A stretch of DNA of 64,000 bases from Sulfurimonas sp. (GCA_027019335.1 JALUWV010000035.1:1-64000), one strand, 5' to 3'. Counted from the stretch's first letter, positions 1 through 9,400 are shown. Translations and numbers: made by a program. Notes: a model not told the origin generated them from the sequence alone.

Positions 1-63
1 TCCATCATACATACTCTAAAATAGTTCAATGAGCTTTTTAACTGTAAATTTTTAATATTTTTT

Positions 64-154
64 ACGGATATTCCGTTCTAATACCTAGTTTAGTGTGTTG
101 AAAAACTGTTTCATCGGATTTACCTACGGAAAGTTTGCTTTTTCGCGTTTTTCA
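64..154. other. Intergenic inverted repeats, possible structured RNA
   Basis: This lies beyond the 3' end of mnmA at the window edge. An 8-bp perfect inverted pair (TGAAAAAC at 99-106 and GTTTTTCA at 147-154) encloses smaller pairings such as TTTC (109-112) with GAAA (129-132). A separate 5-bp repeat with a 3-base loop, ACGGA-TAT-TCCGT, is at 64-76. I see no gene in 1-176. The region could be a leader RNA, a terminator region or chance pairing in AT-rich DNA. It matches no RNA family I can name with confidence. Confidence 0.25.
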
Positions 155-176
155 TAGAAAAAAGCACTAAAAGTCC

Positions 177-1205
177 TTAAACTTTAGCTATCCATCCTCC
201 ACCTATAAGTTTATTACCATCATAAAAAACAGCAGCTTGCCCAATTGCCACACCAAAGACACTTTCTAAAAGCTCTACTTCTGCTGTATCTACATTAATA
301 ATAACTTTACATGGTACAGCTTTTGTTCTATATCTTAATTTAACTGTTGTCTCAAACTCTTTTTTATCAGTAAACATATTGAGATTATTTAAAGAAACAT
401 GATTACAGGCAAGTTCTTCTTTCTTTCCTACAACAATTTGATTCTCTTTAGCATTTATACTTAACACAAAATGCGGATCATGTGCGCCATGTACAGTAAA
501 TCCTTTACGCTTTCCGATGGTATAGTGCATATACCCTTTATGCTTACCTATAACATTACCTTCTCTATCTAAAACATCCCCTTCATTATCGACCTCTACA
601 TAATCTTTTAACAAATCTGTATATGTAGTCTCAACAAAACATATTTCACTTGATTCTGCTTGGGAAGCAAAAGATTCTAAGCCTTTGACTGAATGAGCCA
701 CTTCTTTTATATCACTTTTTTTTCTTTCACCTAATGGAAATTTCAATCTTGGTAAAATATTTTTATTGACATAAAATAAAAAGTAGCTTTGATCTTTTGT
801 ATCATCTTCTGCTTGGTAAAAATACTTTCCATCTGTTTTAATGTAGTGTCCCGTTGCTAAATATGCTGCACCTACACTATCTGCAAAGCGAATCATTTCA
901 CCAAACTTCATTGTTTTATTACACAAGGCACAAGGATTTGGTGTCTTTCCTTGTGCATATGTATCTATAAAAGGTTCAAACACTTCTTTTCTAAAATTAT
1001 CTTGTAAGTCAAGAATATGCAATTTTACACCCAACTTATCAGCAGCTTTTTGCGCTCGAGCTTGGTGAATTTCATGATAACCTGGCTTAGAGTGAAGTTT
1101 CATATATAAACCTTCTACCTCATAGCCCTCTTCTTGTAACAAAAGTGTTGATACTGTAGAATCAACACCCCCACTCATTCCTACTAATACTTTATTTTTT
1201 TGCAT
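177..1205 (-). CDS. mnmA: tRNA-specific 2-thiouridylase MnmA
   Basis: MnmA activates U34 of Lys, Glu and Gln tRNAs with ATP and inserts sulfur at C2 (s2U34), using persulfide passed along a sulfur relay. The 342-residue product has the PP-loop SGGVDST at 11-17, a CALC pair with the first catalytic cysteine at C92, and the second catalytic cysteine C189 in SSEICF, which is the full catalytic set. The length is normal to slightly short for the family. It is the last gene of the minus-strand flagellar operon, two bases after the LOG-family gene, so it is probably co-transcribed. Confidence 0.96.
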   Translation of the reverse strand: MQKNKVLVGMSGGVDSTVSTLLLQEEGYEVEGLYMKLHSKPGYHEIHQARAQKAADKLGVKLHILDLQDNFRKEVFEPFIDTYAQGKTPNPCALCNKTMKFGEMIRFADSVGAAYLATGHYIKTDGKYFYQAEDDTKDQSYFLFYVNKNILPRLKFPLGERKKSDIKEVAHSVKGLESFASQAESSEICFVETTYTDLLKDYVEVDNEGDVLDREGNVIGKHKGYMHYTIGKRKGFTVHGAHDPHFVLSINAKENQIVVGKKEELACNHVSLNNLNMFTDKKEFETTVKLRYRTKAVPCKVIINVDTAEVELLESVFGVAIGQAAVFYDGNKLIGGGWIAKV

Positions 1206-1207
1206 AT

Positions 1208-1951
1208 CTATACCTTTAAACGGGACAATGATTTATAATAACTTGATTCTTTGAGTCCCGCATCTTCTAAAAGTTCAATTTGTGTTTTTAATGATTTTTC
1301 TATCTCTTGACTTACATACTCTAAATCATCTGTCAAATGAATTATTTTTAAATCTTCTTCATCTATCATACCATCACGAAGTAATCGATTTTCAATAAAC
1401 TCCAAGAGTGGTTTATAAAATTCTGTACCTATCACAAAGATTTTTACACCCGTTACCTTCCGTGTTTGCACCAATGTCAAAGATTCAAAGAGTTCATCTA
1501 ATGTACCAAATCCTCCAGGAAATATCACATATGCCATGGAGTATTTAACTAACATCACTTTTCGTGAGAAAAAGTAATCAAAACTCAACTCTTTAGTTGT
1601 ATAAGGATTTGCCACTTGCTCAAAAGGCAAATCTATGTTTAAACCAACAGACTCTACCTCTGGATTTGTTGTAGCACCACGATTGGCAGCTTCCATGATA
1701 CCTGGTCCACCACCAGACATAATGTTAAAACCTTTTTTTGCCAACATTGAAGCAAGGGTCTTTGTCTTTTGATAATATACATCATCTTGTGCCGTTCTTG
1801 CACTTCCAAAAATAGTTACTGTTGGACCGAGATCACCGAGTTCATCAAAACCTTTGACAAAATCAGCAATAATTTTAAAAACACTCCAAACATCAGCTGA
1901 TTTAATATCTTTAATATATTTTTTTGTTAATGTATTATCTTTTTTTTTCAT
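1208..1951 (-). CDS. LOG-family protein (Rossmann-fold nucleotide phosphoribohydrolase)
   Basis: The 247-residue product has both LOG signatures: SGGGPGIMEAA at 79-89 and PGGFGTLDE at 145-153. In characterised members these bind and cleave the N-glycosidic bond of nucleoside 5'-monophosphates, including cytokinin ribotides. About 40 residues precede the Rossmann fold, as in the longer bacterial TIGR00730-like subgroup. The substrate here is unknown; purine nucleotide turnover is more likely than cytokinin synthesis. It lies between fliY and mnmA with 1-2 base spacings, so it is in the operon, but nothing else ties it to flagella. Confidence 0.9.
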   Translation of the reverse strand: MKKKDNTLTKKYIKDIKSADVWSVFKIIADFVKGFDELGDLGPTVTIFGSARTAQDDVYYQKTKTLASMLAKKGFNIMSGGGPGIMEAANRGATTNPEVESVGLNIDLPFEQVANPYTTKELSFDYFFSRKVMLVKYSMAYVIFPGGFGTLDELFESLTLVQTRKVTGVKIFVIGTEFYKPLLEFIENRLLRDGMIDEEDLKIIHLTDDLEYVSQEIEKSLKTQIELLEDAGLKESSYYKSLSRLKV

Positions 1952-1952
1952 A

Positions 1953-2825
1953 TTAGCCCTTTAGCTGGGTAAGTCTCTCTTTTTTTGTTCCAATTGAAGT
2001 GATTTGTACACCAAAGTTTCCATCAACGATAACAACTTCTCCTTGTGCTATCACATGATTATCAACTAAAATTTCTAAAGGATCATTTGCAAGTTGATTG
2101 AGTTCTATCACTGAACCTATATCCATATTGAGTACATCTTTTAAAAGCATCTTTTTTTTCCCAATCCTTACCTTGACAGGAAGCTTTACATCCATAATAA
2201 GCGAAATATTTTTCATCTCTTCGCTAGATAAGCTCATTGAATCATTTGAACCAGAAGGTTCATCCACAGCTAAGCCATTTGATTCAGGTGCGAATGTTTC
2301 ATTTGTTTGTGCATTTGGAGATAAAGCTTTCTTTAAATTTTCATCTATGATAAACATCAGCATTGCAGAAACACTACCAAGAGTAAAATTATAAACATAC
2401 ATTGTATTATAATCTTCAAGACTCACTTCGGCACCATCTCCAACAAGTTCAATATCAGTGATACTAAAGGACAAAACAGGCAAATCTTTTTGTGCAGAGA
2501 GTGTATTGCCCATGGCACCAAAGATATTAGAGACTATCTCTTTGCCTGCATCCAAATCATCTTCACTTACATCTTCTCTATCACTTGCCTCTTCACCCAT
2601 CATCATATCAGATAATGCTGCAACAAGATTAGGGGGAAGTGCAACCATAGCCGTTGCATCGGTATCTCCAGAAACTGTTATTTTAGTCAAAACAATTGGA
2701 GGAATAATATTGGAAATAATACTTAATTCTTGTTCTTCTTTCAAATCCAACGTTGGAGCTTCCCCTACTAAGGCTTCTATCGTACCTGTGGTCTCTTGTT
2801 GGAATAATTCTATAAAAGTACTCAT
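1953..2825 (-). CDS. fliY: Flagellar motor switch protein FliY
   Basis: This is a C-ring component with a C-terminal FliN/SpoA domain (about residues 205-290; hydrophobic core LPVKVRIGKK, then IELNQLANDPLEILVDN) and an N-terminal CheC/FliM-like region. At 290 residues it is the long FliY type, as in Campylobacter and Helicobacter, not the short FliN of enterics. It sits three bases after fliM, so the two switch proteins are probably made together. The domain between is acidic and low in complexity (about 170-205). Whether CheY-P phosphatase activity remains cannot be told from the sequence alone. Confidence 0.93.
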   Translation of the reverse strand: MSTFIELFQQETTGTIEALVGEAPTLDLKEEQELSIISNIIPPIVLTKITVSGDTDATAMVALPPNLVAALSDMMMGEEASDREDVSEDDLDAGKEIVSNIFGAMGNTLSAQKDLPVLSFSITDIELVGDGAEVSLEDYNTMYVYNFTLGSVSAMLMFIIDENLKKALSPNAQTNETFAPESNGLAVDEPSGSNDSMSLSSEEMKNISLIMDVKLPVKVRIGKKKMLLKDVLNMDIGSVIELNQLANDPLEILVDNHVIAQGEVVIVDGNFGVQITSIGTKKERLTQLKG

Positions 2826-2828
2826 TTA

Positions 2829-3917
2829 CTACTCCTCATCTTGCATTTCATTATCATTTATTATATCCTGAACACCTGAGATTTTATCGTGTCTCTGTTT
2901 TTCAAAATTTTCTAAGGCACGTTTAACGGCATCTTTTTCTGTTTGTATAATCTCTGTAATCTGAATAGATTTTCTAAAACGACGCAAGCCAATTTCTCCT
3001 TTAAACCTATCTTTAGAATCAACACTTACTGTGACGATATCATTTGCTGCACTTGGAAGTCGTAAAACATCCCCCACTTGTAAGCTCAAAATATCTGCCA
3101 TTGTTAAATCAGTATTACCTAAACTTGCTTCCACACTCACTTGCGCCCCACCAAGAAGCACTTGCAATTCTGTATTTCTACTTTTTTTAGAACTCGTCTC
3201 ATTGAGCATCAAATCACGCGATGCTAGTTTTGGTAAAATAGGTTCAAGGGCTATAACAGGATAGCATATATTCATCATCCCAGAACTATGCCCAATAATA
3301 ATCTCCATGACAACCATCACAACAATCTCATTTTGAGCAACAATCTGCACAACATTTGGACTTGATTCTTTGGACTCTACGATAGGATAAACCTCCATAA
3401 CAGGTCCCCATGCCTCTTTTAAAGTACTCATCATCACACGAAGAATCGTTTCAAAAAGGCTCAACTCTATATCTGAAAATTCTCGTGAAGCATCAAAAGG
3501 TTCTCCTTTTCCCCCTAAAAGTCTATCAAGCATAGGAAATGCAATAGAAGGATTAATCTCTATGACCCCACTTCCTTCTAAGGGCTTTACAGAAAAAACA
3601 TTAAAGGATGTTGGATTTGGTAGAGACATTAAAAATTCGCCATAAGTCATCTGGTCAACAGAGTGCAGTTGGATTTCAACGATAGAACGCATAATAGCAG
3701 AAATTTGTGAAGCTAAACTTCTTGCCATTTTATCATGGACACCACGAAATGCACGAAGTTGCTCTTTTGAAACTCTATTTGGTCGTTTAAAATCATAAAG
3801 TGTGACTTGGCGCTGGGGGAGTAAAGTATCTTCACTCCCTTCAAGGACATCATCTCCCTCATCTTCAACAACATCTAAAAGAGCATCAATCTCTTCTTGT
3901 GAAAGTATATCTGCCAT
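2829..3917 (-). CDS. fliM: Flagellar motor switch protein FliM
   Basis: FliM is the C-ring protein that receives phosphorylated CheY and sets rotation direction. The 362-residue product begins with the CheY-P-binding peptide LSQEEIDALL (residues 5-14). A middle CheC-like domain (about 50-235) and a C-terminal SpoA domain (about 255-330) follow. Length and domain order are typical. It is one base downstream of fliA and three bases upstream of fliY. Confidence 0.96.
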   Translation of the reverse strand: MADILSQEEIDALLDVVEDEGDDVLEGSEDTLLPQRQVTLYDFKRPNRVSKEQLRAFRGVHDKMARSLASQISAIMRSIVEIQLHSVDQMTYGEFLMSLPNPTSFNVFSVKPLEGSGVIEINPSIAFPMLDRLLGGKGEPFDASREFSDIELSLFETILRVMMSTLKEAWGPVMEVYPIVESKESSPNVVQIVAQNEIVVMVVMEIIIGHSSGMMNICYPVIALEPILPKLASRDLMLNETSSKKSRNTELQVLLGGAQVSVEASLGNTDLTMADILSLQVGDVLRLPSAANDIVTVSVDSKDRFKGEIGLRRFRKSIQITEIIQTEKDAVKRALENFEKQRHDKISGVQDIINDNEMQDEE

Positions 3918-3918
3918 A

Positions 3919-4605
3919 TTACGCTCCTATACTTTCTCTAATTTTAAGAATAACTGCTTTATGAATTTGAGATATTCTTGATTCTGTAATATTTAAAATC
4001 TCACTAATCTCTTTAAGTGTTAATTCTTCAAAATAATAGAGTTGAATAATCATCTGTTCACGTTCTTTATAAGAAGAGAGTACTTTTTTGATAACAGAAA
4101 CCAGTTGCTCTTTTTCGATGCTAGCAAGTGCCGCACCTTCATCACCTACTTGCAACTGTTCGCCTAAAGGCATAACAGTGTATATAGTAGAAGCAATCCG
4201 TGCATCATGCACTTTTTCAACACTCTCATCTAAAATTTCTGCCAATTCTTCATCGCTAGGTTCTTCTTCATGAGTGAGCATATATTCTTCAACAGTAAAG
4301 TTAATTGCTTTAACGAGTTTACGACTTGCACGAGAGAGTACATCTAAACTTCTCAAGTAATCAAGCATCGCCCCATACACTCGTTTTTTTGCATAGCCCC
4401 AAAAGGAATCATTTAAAGATTCATCATACCGACGTGCTAATTTTATAAGTTCTTCTGTTCCAATAGCTGAAAGGTCTAAAAAATCAACCGAACTAGGAAG
4501 CCGTTCTTTCAAACGGAATGCCATTGCTTTAACAGCTGGAAGATACTGCAATGCAAGCTCATCTTCCTTATGTTTTAAATCTTGTGCATAAGCATTTTTC
4601 ATCAT
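3919..4605 (-). CDS. fliA: RNA polymerase sigma factor FliA (sigma-28)
   Basis: Alternative sigma factor for late flagellar genes. The 228-residue product shows region 2 (DLSAIGTEELIKLARRYD and following) and region 4 (LTLKEISEILNITESRISQIH near the C terminus), and lacks the long region 1.1 of primary sigma factors. Its start overlaps the end of the small upstream membrane-protein gene by four bases. A probable target is in this window: flaG has a close match to the sigma-28 consensus at 22200-22226. Confidence 0.96.
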   Translation of the reverse strand: MMKNAYAQDLKHKEDELALQYLPAVKAMAFRLKERLPSSVDFLDLSAIGTEELIKLARRYDESLNDSFWGYAKKRVYGAMLDYLRSLDVLSRASRKLVKAINFTVEEYMLTHEEEPSDEELAEILDESVEKVHDARIASTIYTVMPLGEQLQVGDEGAALASIEKEQLVSVIKKVLSSYKEREQMIIQLYYFEELTLKEISEILNITESRISQIHKAVILKIRESIGA

Positions 4606-4952
4606 GATGCTATACCCTGTGCTTCTTCAGAGTTCATCTTTGCAGCCATATCTGTTATCTTAATCGCTGAATCTATAAGTTTTTCTCGTTTATTAATCTC
4701 TTTTACAAACATATCCAACTCTTTTTCATGCTGTGCTTTTGGGAAGAAAGCTGATTTGACATTTAAAGTTTGATAATACATAGCTATAATAATATGTGAA
4801 AAAAGATAAAAGAAGGTCGTAATAAAAAATGTATATACAAGAAGTCCCTCAGCATCAAAAGATTTTAAGATGCCAAATACTATACCAACAAAAAATCCTT
4901 GTACTGTAAAAAAATATACAAAATTCTCGCCTAACATATAGCCTCCATACAC
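4602..4952 (-). CDS. Small membrane protein of the flhG-fliA interval
   Basis: A 116-residue protein with two hydrophobic segments (about 8-28 and 33-58) and a charged, helical C-terminal half (KINKREKLIDSAIK-like composition), probably cytoplasmic. I recognise no domain. An unnamed small membrane protein sits at this same position between flhG and fliA in Campylobacter jejuni (Cj0062c) and Helicobacter (HP1033), as I recall, so synteny suggests a flagellar or polar-assembly role. It overlaps fliA by four bases, which suggests translational coupling. Confidence 0.8.
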   Translation of the reverse strand: MYGGYMLGENFVYFFTVQGFFVGIVFGILKSFDAEGLLVYTFFITTFFYLFSHIIIAMYYQTLNVKSAFFPKAQHEKELDMFVKEINKREKLIDSAIKITDMAAKMNSEEAQGIAS

Positions 4953-4965
4953 ATAAAAAACACGT

Positions 4966-5850
4966 TTAAAAGTGTTCTATCAATCTTTTAAATAGCCCTG
5001 AGAGACCACTTTCACTTGAAGAGACTAGCATATTTCGTTCCAATTTAGACATTATAATTTTAACAATATTTTCTATATCTTTATAAACCTGTGAATTTGG
5101 ATAGAGTGCCGTAAAAAGAGCGCGCTGTTTCACCGAAGAAGAGACCTTCACATCTGCATTGATTTTTCCATATAATCGTAAATCTAATTTCGTCCCAATA
5201 TTTGCTTTGGCAACCTTTTTAATCTTATCAAATACGGCATTAGCTTCTTTATCACTCTTGACCTGATTCATAATCATTCCAATATCATCACGAAGTGTTG
5301 CAATGGTTTTAATCGTTGCATATGCATCTGTAATCGCTGCAGGATCGGGTACAGTAACGACAATGACATCATCTGCAGCATTGAGAAACATTTGAATATG
5401 CTCGCCAATCCCTGCCCCAGTATCAATAATCATCACATCAAGTTTATCTAAAACTTGTGCCTCCTGCATAAAACGTTCAAAAAGAGCTTTATCAGAATAC
5501 TTGAGTATTTCATCGCCACTCTCTCCAGGGATTAAAATCAAATTTCTTGTAATAGGGATTAATATCTCTGAAACAGTTGCTTCACCTTTGAGAACATGTA
5601 AAATATTTTTCTTTATTTTAACATTAAACATTACATCTAAATTTGCAAGCCCAATATCTGCATCGAAGATACCAACATTTAAGCCTTGTTGAGAGAGTGC
5701 ATAAGCAAGATTTGAACTAATTGTGCTTTTCCCAACACCACCTTTTCCACTTGTAATCGCAATAAAACGTGTTTTTTTAGACTTCTTTACTATCTCATCA
5801 CTCTTTGAGGCGACAAGTTCTTCTAGTTTTTGTGCTTGATTGCCTATCAT
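4966..5850 (-). CDS. flhG: Flagellar number regulator FlhG (MinD/ParA-like ATPase)
   Basis: The 294-residue product has the deviant Walker A motif GKGGVGKST (about 34-42), the switch motif FDADIGLANLD and the MIIDTGAG motif of MinD-type ATPases. FlhG (also FleN or YlxH) limits flagellar number, partly by stimulating FlhF GTPase. In polar flagellates it also affects division placement. Its start overlaps flhF by four bases. The C-terminal tail (LSGLFKRLIEHF) is probably the amphipathic membrane-targeting helix known from MinD relatives. Confidence 0.94.
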   Translation of the reverse strand: MIGNQAQKLEELVASKSDEIVKKSKKTRFIAITSGKGGVGKSTISSNLAYALSQQGLNVGIFDADIGLANLDVMFNVKIKKNILHVLKGEATVSEILIPITRNLILIPGESGDEILKYSDKALFERFMQEAQVLDKLDVMIIDTGAGIGEHIQMFLNAADDVIVVTVPDPAAITDAYATIKTIATLRDDIGMIMNQVKSDKEANAVFDKIKKVAKANIGTKLDLRLYGKINADVKVSSSVKQRALFTALYPNSQVYKDIENIVKIIMSKLERNMLVSSSESGLSGLFKRLIEHF

Positions 5851-7115
5851 GCTTTACTCCTGTTAAACCCATGTAACACACACTCTATGAGAAAATCACT
5901 ACTTGCTACAACTAAATCTTCAGGAACTTCTTGTCCCACCGAAAAATAGCTAATAGGCTTTTTCGTTTCATAGGCAAGTGAAAATATATTTCCAAAACCC
6001 ATTGTCTCATCTAATTTTGTAAACATCAAAGTATCTATGCCCAAAGGAGCAAAGTTATCATAGGTAATTTTTAAATCCTCATATTTTATTGAACTTGGCA
6101 TCACGAGGATAACATCTACATGATACTGCGTTTGATTGTTATTTAAACACTCATAGATTTTTTCTATTTTTCCTTTATCATAAGGACTAGACCCCATCGT
6201 ATCTATCAAGATATAATCACAATACTTTAGTGATTCTAAGGCATTAGAAAATTCTGGAGGATCTACAACTGTTTCTATACCAAGTTTCATCATACGAGCA
6301 TACTGCATGAGTTGTTCTACTGCGCCTATTCTATATGTATCTAAAACAACAAGCCCTACTTTATACTTTTTATCAAGTAAAAAAGAGTAGCGTGCGGCAA
6401 GCTTAGCAATACTGGTTGTTTTACCAACACCTGTAGGACCCACAAGCATCATTACCTTTTTGGCTCCAAGTTTTGGTTGTACTTCCATACGTATGGGTAC
6501 CATCTTGCGAAGGATTGTCTGAAAGTAGCGTTTCACTGTTGCTGAATTTTCTTTCATTTTAAAAGGCATATGCTCTAGGGTAATACGCATCAAGCCATCT
6601 AAATGTTCTTTATTCATCCCACTTTGTGCGGCAAGTCTGTAAATCTCTGCAAATTCTGCTGGAATCTGTGCTTCAATGTCAGGAGATTTTTCATCCCAAA
6701 ACATATTTTGAATAATTTTCACTTTATCTGTAAGTTTGTTAATCTCGGTTTTAATCTCTTTTAACTCTTTTGGCTCATACACTGTTTGTGCTTGTGCTTT
6801 TCCCTCATAATTAAACTGAGGTTTTGTAACATCAGCAACCTGAGAAATTTGCTTTGCTGCATTTGAAATATCAAACAAGATATCTTCACTCTCTTGTCTG
6901 AGCGGTTTTTGTTTTGAAAGTGGCTTTTGATTTGTATAGGTTGCCGGAATTTTCTCTTCTTCTACACCTATCAGTATCTCATATAGAGCCTGTTTACCAA
7001 GTGCTTTTTTCTGCACTTCTCGCGTTTCAATGAGCATTCCCTCATCGCCAATCTCTAGTTTTGCTTTTTTAAGTGCTTCTGAAGGAGTGGCACCTGTAAA
7101 TGTCAGTATCTTCAT
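5847..7115 (-). CDS. flhF: Flagellar biosynthesis SRP-type GTPase FlhF
   Basis: FlhF directs where flagella are built at the pole. The 422-residue product (start at 7115, MKILTFTGATPSEAL) has an N-terminal B domain, a middle N domain, and a C-terminal NG GTPase with P-loop GPTGVGKTTSIAKLAA (about 225-240), DTYRIGA and DTMGSSPYD. The frame stays open upstream to 7163, but the MKILTF start matches the family N terminus and couples with the folK stop (overlap 7112-7115), so I prefer it. It forms the usual pair with flhG. Confidence 0.94.
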   Translation of the reverse strand: MKILTFTGATPSEALKKAKLEIGDEGMLIETREVQKKALGKQALYEILIGVEEEKIPATYTNQKPLSKQKPLRQESEDILFDISNAAKQISQVADVTKPQFNYEGKAQAQTVYEPKELKEIKTEINKLTDKVKIIQNMFWDEKSPDIEAQIPAEFAEIYRLAAQSGMNKEHLDGLMRITLEHMPFKMKENSATVKRYFQTILRKMVPIRMEVQPKLGAKKVMMLVGPTGVGKTTSIAKLAARYSFLLDKKYKVGLVVLDTYRIGAVEQLMQYARMMKLGIETVVDPPEFSNALESLKYCDYILIDTMGSSPYDKGKIEKIYECLNNNQTQYHVDVILVMPSSIKYEDLKITYDNFAPLGIDTLMFTKLDETMGFGNIFSLAYETKKPISYFSVGQEVPEDLVVASSDFLIECVLHGFNRSKA

Positions 7116-7600
7116 TGATGCAAACTTGCAAGAGGAATTACCACACTCTCTCTTTGAGACCAAGCAGGATGTGGGAGTGTTAATTTTTTTGTATTTATAA
7201 TTTTGTTATCAAAAAATATAATATCCAAATCTAATGTCCTTGGTGCATTCGGAAAACTTCTCGTTCTCCCAAATTTTTTTTCTAATCGCATCAAATACGC
7301 TAAAAAATCTTTTGCCTGCATATTTGTCTTTATAATCATAATTGAGTTAAAAAAATCATCTTGATTGGTATACCCAAACGGAGGATTTTTTAAAATCAAT
7401 GATGTTTGCAAAAGCACAACATGCTTCTCTTTTTGTAGATGAAAAAAAAGATGTTGAAATCTTCTTTTTACATCCCCTAAGTTTCCACCTATACCTACTG
7501 TAGCAGTATAACGTAAAGGAGACCCTTTTCTTCTCGTATAAGGAAATGAAAGCCCTCTAAATGATGTTAAAGTGTCATTGAGACTATGTTTTCTATACAT
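7112..7600 (-). CDS. folK: 2-amino-4-hydroxy-6-hydroxymethyldihydropteridine pyrophosphokinase FolK
   Basis: FolK transfers pyrophosphate from ATP to the pterin in folate synthesis. The 162-residue product shows GIGGNLGD (36-43), the metal-binding stretch RTLDLDIIFFD and the terminal motif LPHPAWSQRESVVIPL. About 30 residues precede the first family motif, and a later start cannot be excluded. It lies between aroQ and flhF, and its stop overlaps the flhF start. The same neighbourhood occurs in Campylobacter and Helicobacter. Confidence 0.93.
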   Translation of the reverse strand: MYRKHSLNDTLTSFRGLSFPYTRRKGSPLRYTATVGIGGNLGDVKRRFQHLFFHLQKEKHVVLLQTSLILKNPPFGYTNQDDFFNSIMIIKTNMQAKDFLAYLMRLEKKFGRTRSFPNAPRTLDLDIIFFDNKIINTKKLTLPHPAWSQRESVVIPLASLHQ

Positions 7601-7616
7601 GAATTTTTAAAAAAAC

Positions 7617-8096
7617 CTATGCTTGTTCTTGTGCTTGTCTTTGTGCTTCTTGAGATGCTGCAATTTCATTAAAAATCTGAATCATTCCCATCATCGCTAA
7701 ATGGTATCCAAATGGACCAAAACCAACAACAGACGATGTACAAACAGGAGCAACCATATTCTCTTTACGGAAATCTTCACGTCTATGAATGTTACTGATA
7801 TGTACTTCAATAGTAGGCACATTCACAGCAGAAATAGCATCACGTATAGCGATAGATGTATGTGTATATGCAGCAGGATTTAAGATAATTCCATGTGCTT
7901 CACCATAACACTCTTGAATCTTATCAACAATTTCACCTTCGAGGTTACTTTGAAAGAATTCTATTTCGAGACCATTTTGTGTTGCGACTTCTTGCATTTG
8001 AGCATGAATTTGCTCTAGTTTCATTGGACCGTAAATATTTTGTTCACGAACACCTAGCATATTTAAATTTGGACCTTGAATTACGACTATCTTCAT
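7617..8096 (-). CDS. aroQ: Type II 3-dehydroquinate dehydratase AroQ
   Basis: AroQ makes 3-dehydroshikimate in the shikimate pathway. The 159-residue product has [16 protein letters not shown] (8-23), which includes the catalytic tyrosine Y22 and the arginine of the lid loop. [15 protein letters not shown] and [14 protein letters not shown] follow, carrying the catalytic histidine. The last 15 residues are rich in Gln, Ala and Glu and are probably a disordered tail. It is the first gene of the flagellar operon. In the 8097-8179 intergenic stretch a purine-rich AAAGGG precedes its start. Confidence 0.96.
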   Translation of the reverse strand: MKIVVIQGPNLNMLGVREQNIYGPMKLEQIHAQMQEVATQNGLEIEFFQSNLEGEIVDKIQECYGEAHGIILNPAAYTHTSIAIRDAISAVNVPTIEVHISNIHRREDFRKENMVAPVCTSSVVGFGPFGYHLAMMGMIQIFNEIAASQEAQRQAQEQA

Positions 8097-8179
8097 TTTT
8101 ACCCTTTAATTTTCTTTTTAAGCAGTTATTTTAGCGAAATAAAGCATAATATAGTTTAAATTTACCAAAAAGATTCACT

Positions 8180-9400
8180 ATGCAGATTATTACCCCCCAT
8201 TTTATCTATTTAAAAGATAGAGTTAGTACAAATTTATCCATTGCGTTTGATACAAGCATACAAAAAATTGCTCCGATTGAAGAACTAAGAGAACTTTACC
8301 CTGAGGCAGAAGTCACAACACTCAGAGAAAATTCACTCCTTATGCCAGGACTTATCAATGCCCATGTGCATATAGAATTTTCTGCGAACAAAACACAGCT
8401 CAGTTATGGCGATTTTATAAACTGGCTTTACAGTGTCATAGAAAACCGTGAAGAACTCATAGGTGGTTGCGATACTTCCTGTATGCAAAATGCTTGTGAA
8501 AGTATGCTTGAGAATGGCATCACAAGTTTTGGTGCGATAAGTTCTCATGGAATGGACTTAGATGCCTGTGCCAATGCAAAACAAAATGTTGTTTACTTTA
8601 ATGAACTCATCGGTTCACAAGCAGTGATGGCAGACACACTTTTTCAAGATTTTTTATCGCGTTTAGATGCGAGTAAAAGCATCAAAAGAGAAGGATTTTA
8701 CCCTGCTGTTGCTATTCACTCACCCTATTCTGTTCACCCAATTCTCATCAAAAAAGCACTTGAAATTGTAAAAAATGAAAATCTCAAACTCACAGCTCAT
8801 TTTATGGAGAGTATTGCCGAGAGAAACTGGCTCGATGATAGTAGTGGTGACTTTACAAAATTTTTTAAAGAGCTACTCAAACAAGATAAAAATGTTTGTG
8901 ATGCAGAGGAATTTTTGGAGCATTTCAACACACAAGAAACACTCCTTACACATGTCACAAATGCAACAGATAAAGAGTTAGAAACTATCCAAAAGCACAA
9001 ACACACTGTCATTCACTGCCCCATTTCAAACCGTCTTTTAGGCAATCCAACACTCAACATCAAAGCCCTCAATGACAAAAATATAAAATGGATTGTTGCA
9101 ACCGATGGACTCAGTTCCAACTATAAACTCGACCTTTTTGAAGAGATGAAAATCTCTCTTTTTATGCATAGCAATGCCCCACTTTTAGAGTTTTCACAAG
9201 CCTTGATAGATGGTATTACGATACATGCAGCTGAAGCACTTGGACTCAATGCAGGCGAGCTAAAAGAAGGAAAAAATGCCGATATGATTGTGCTTGACTT
9301 AGATGCAGCACCAACAAAAGAATTAGCTATTCACCTCATCTTACAGCGATATAATATATCTAAAGTCTATATCAATGGCAAACTAGAAAAAGGGGTTTAA
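8180..9400 (+). CDS. Aminofutalosine deaminase-type amidohydrolase
   Basis: A 406-residue metal-dependent deaminase of the TrzN/ATZ-like amidohydrolase family. It has metal ligands H62 and H64 in GLINAHVHIEF, later histidines in AIHSPYSVHP and LTAHFMES, HCPISNRLLGN, and the metal aspartate in ATDGLSSN. Relatives in Helicobacter (HP0267) and Campylobacter (Cj0067) deaminate 6-amino-6-deoxyfutalosine in the futalosine route to menaquinone, and the position beside aroQ is the same in C. jejuni as I recall. No other menaquinone gene is in the window. The stop overlaps the convergent DUF455 gene by four bases. Confidence 0.85.
   Translation: MQIITPHFIYLKDRVSTNLSIAFDTSIQKIAPIEELRELYPEAEVTTLRENSLLMPGLINAHVHIEFSANKTQLSYGDFINWLYSVIENREELIGGCDTSCMQNACESMLENGITSFGAISSHGMDLDACANAKQNVVYFNELIGSQAVMADTLFQDFLSRLDASKSIKREGFYPAVAIHSPYSVHPILIKKALEIVKNENLKLTAHFMESIAERNWLDDSSGDFTKFFKELLKQDKNVCDAEEFLEHFNTQETLLTHVTNATDKELETIQKHKHTVIHCPISNRLLGNPTLNIKALNDKNIKWIVATDGLSSNYKLDLFEEMKISLFMHSNAPLLEFSQALIDGITIHAAEALGLNAGELKEGKNADMIVLDLDAAPTKELAIHLILQRYNISKVYINGKLEKGV

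Noticed and set aside
1-154. Cyclic di-GMP-I riboswitch at the window edge
   Set aside because: Short stretches on the minus strand (GCAAAC, GTAGGTA, CCGATG) resemble parts of the GEMM core, but the conserved GGACGCAAAGCC joint and the paired stems are not in order, so I cannot support the class.
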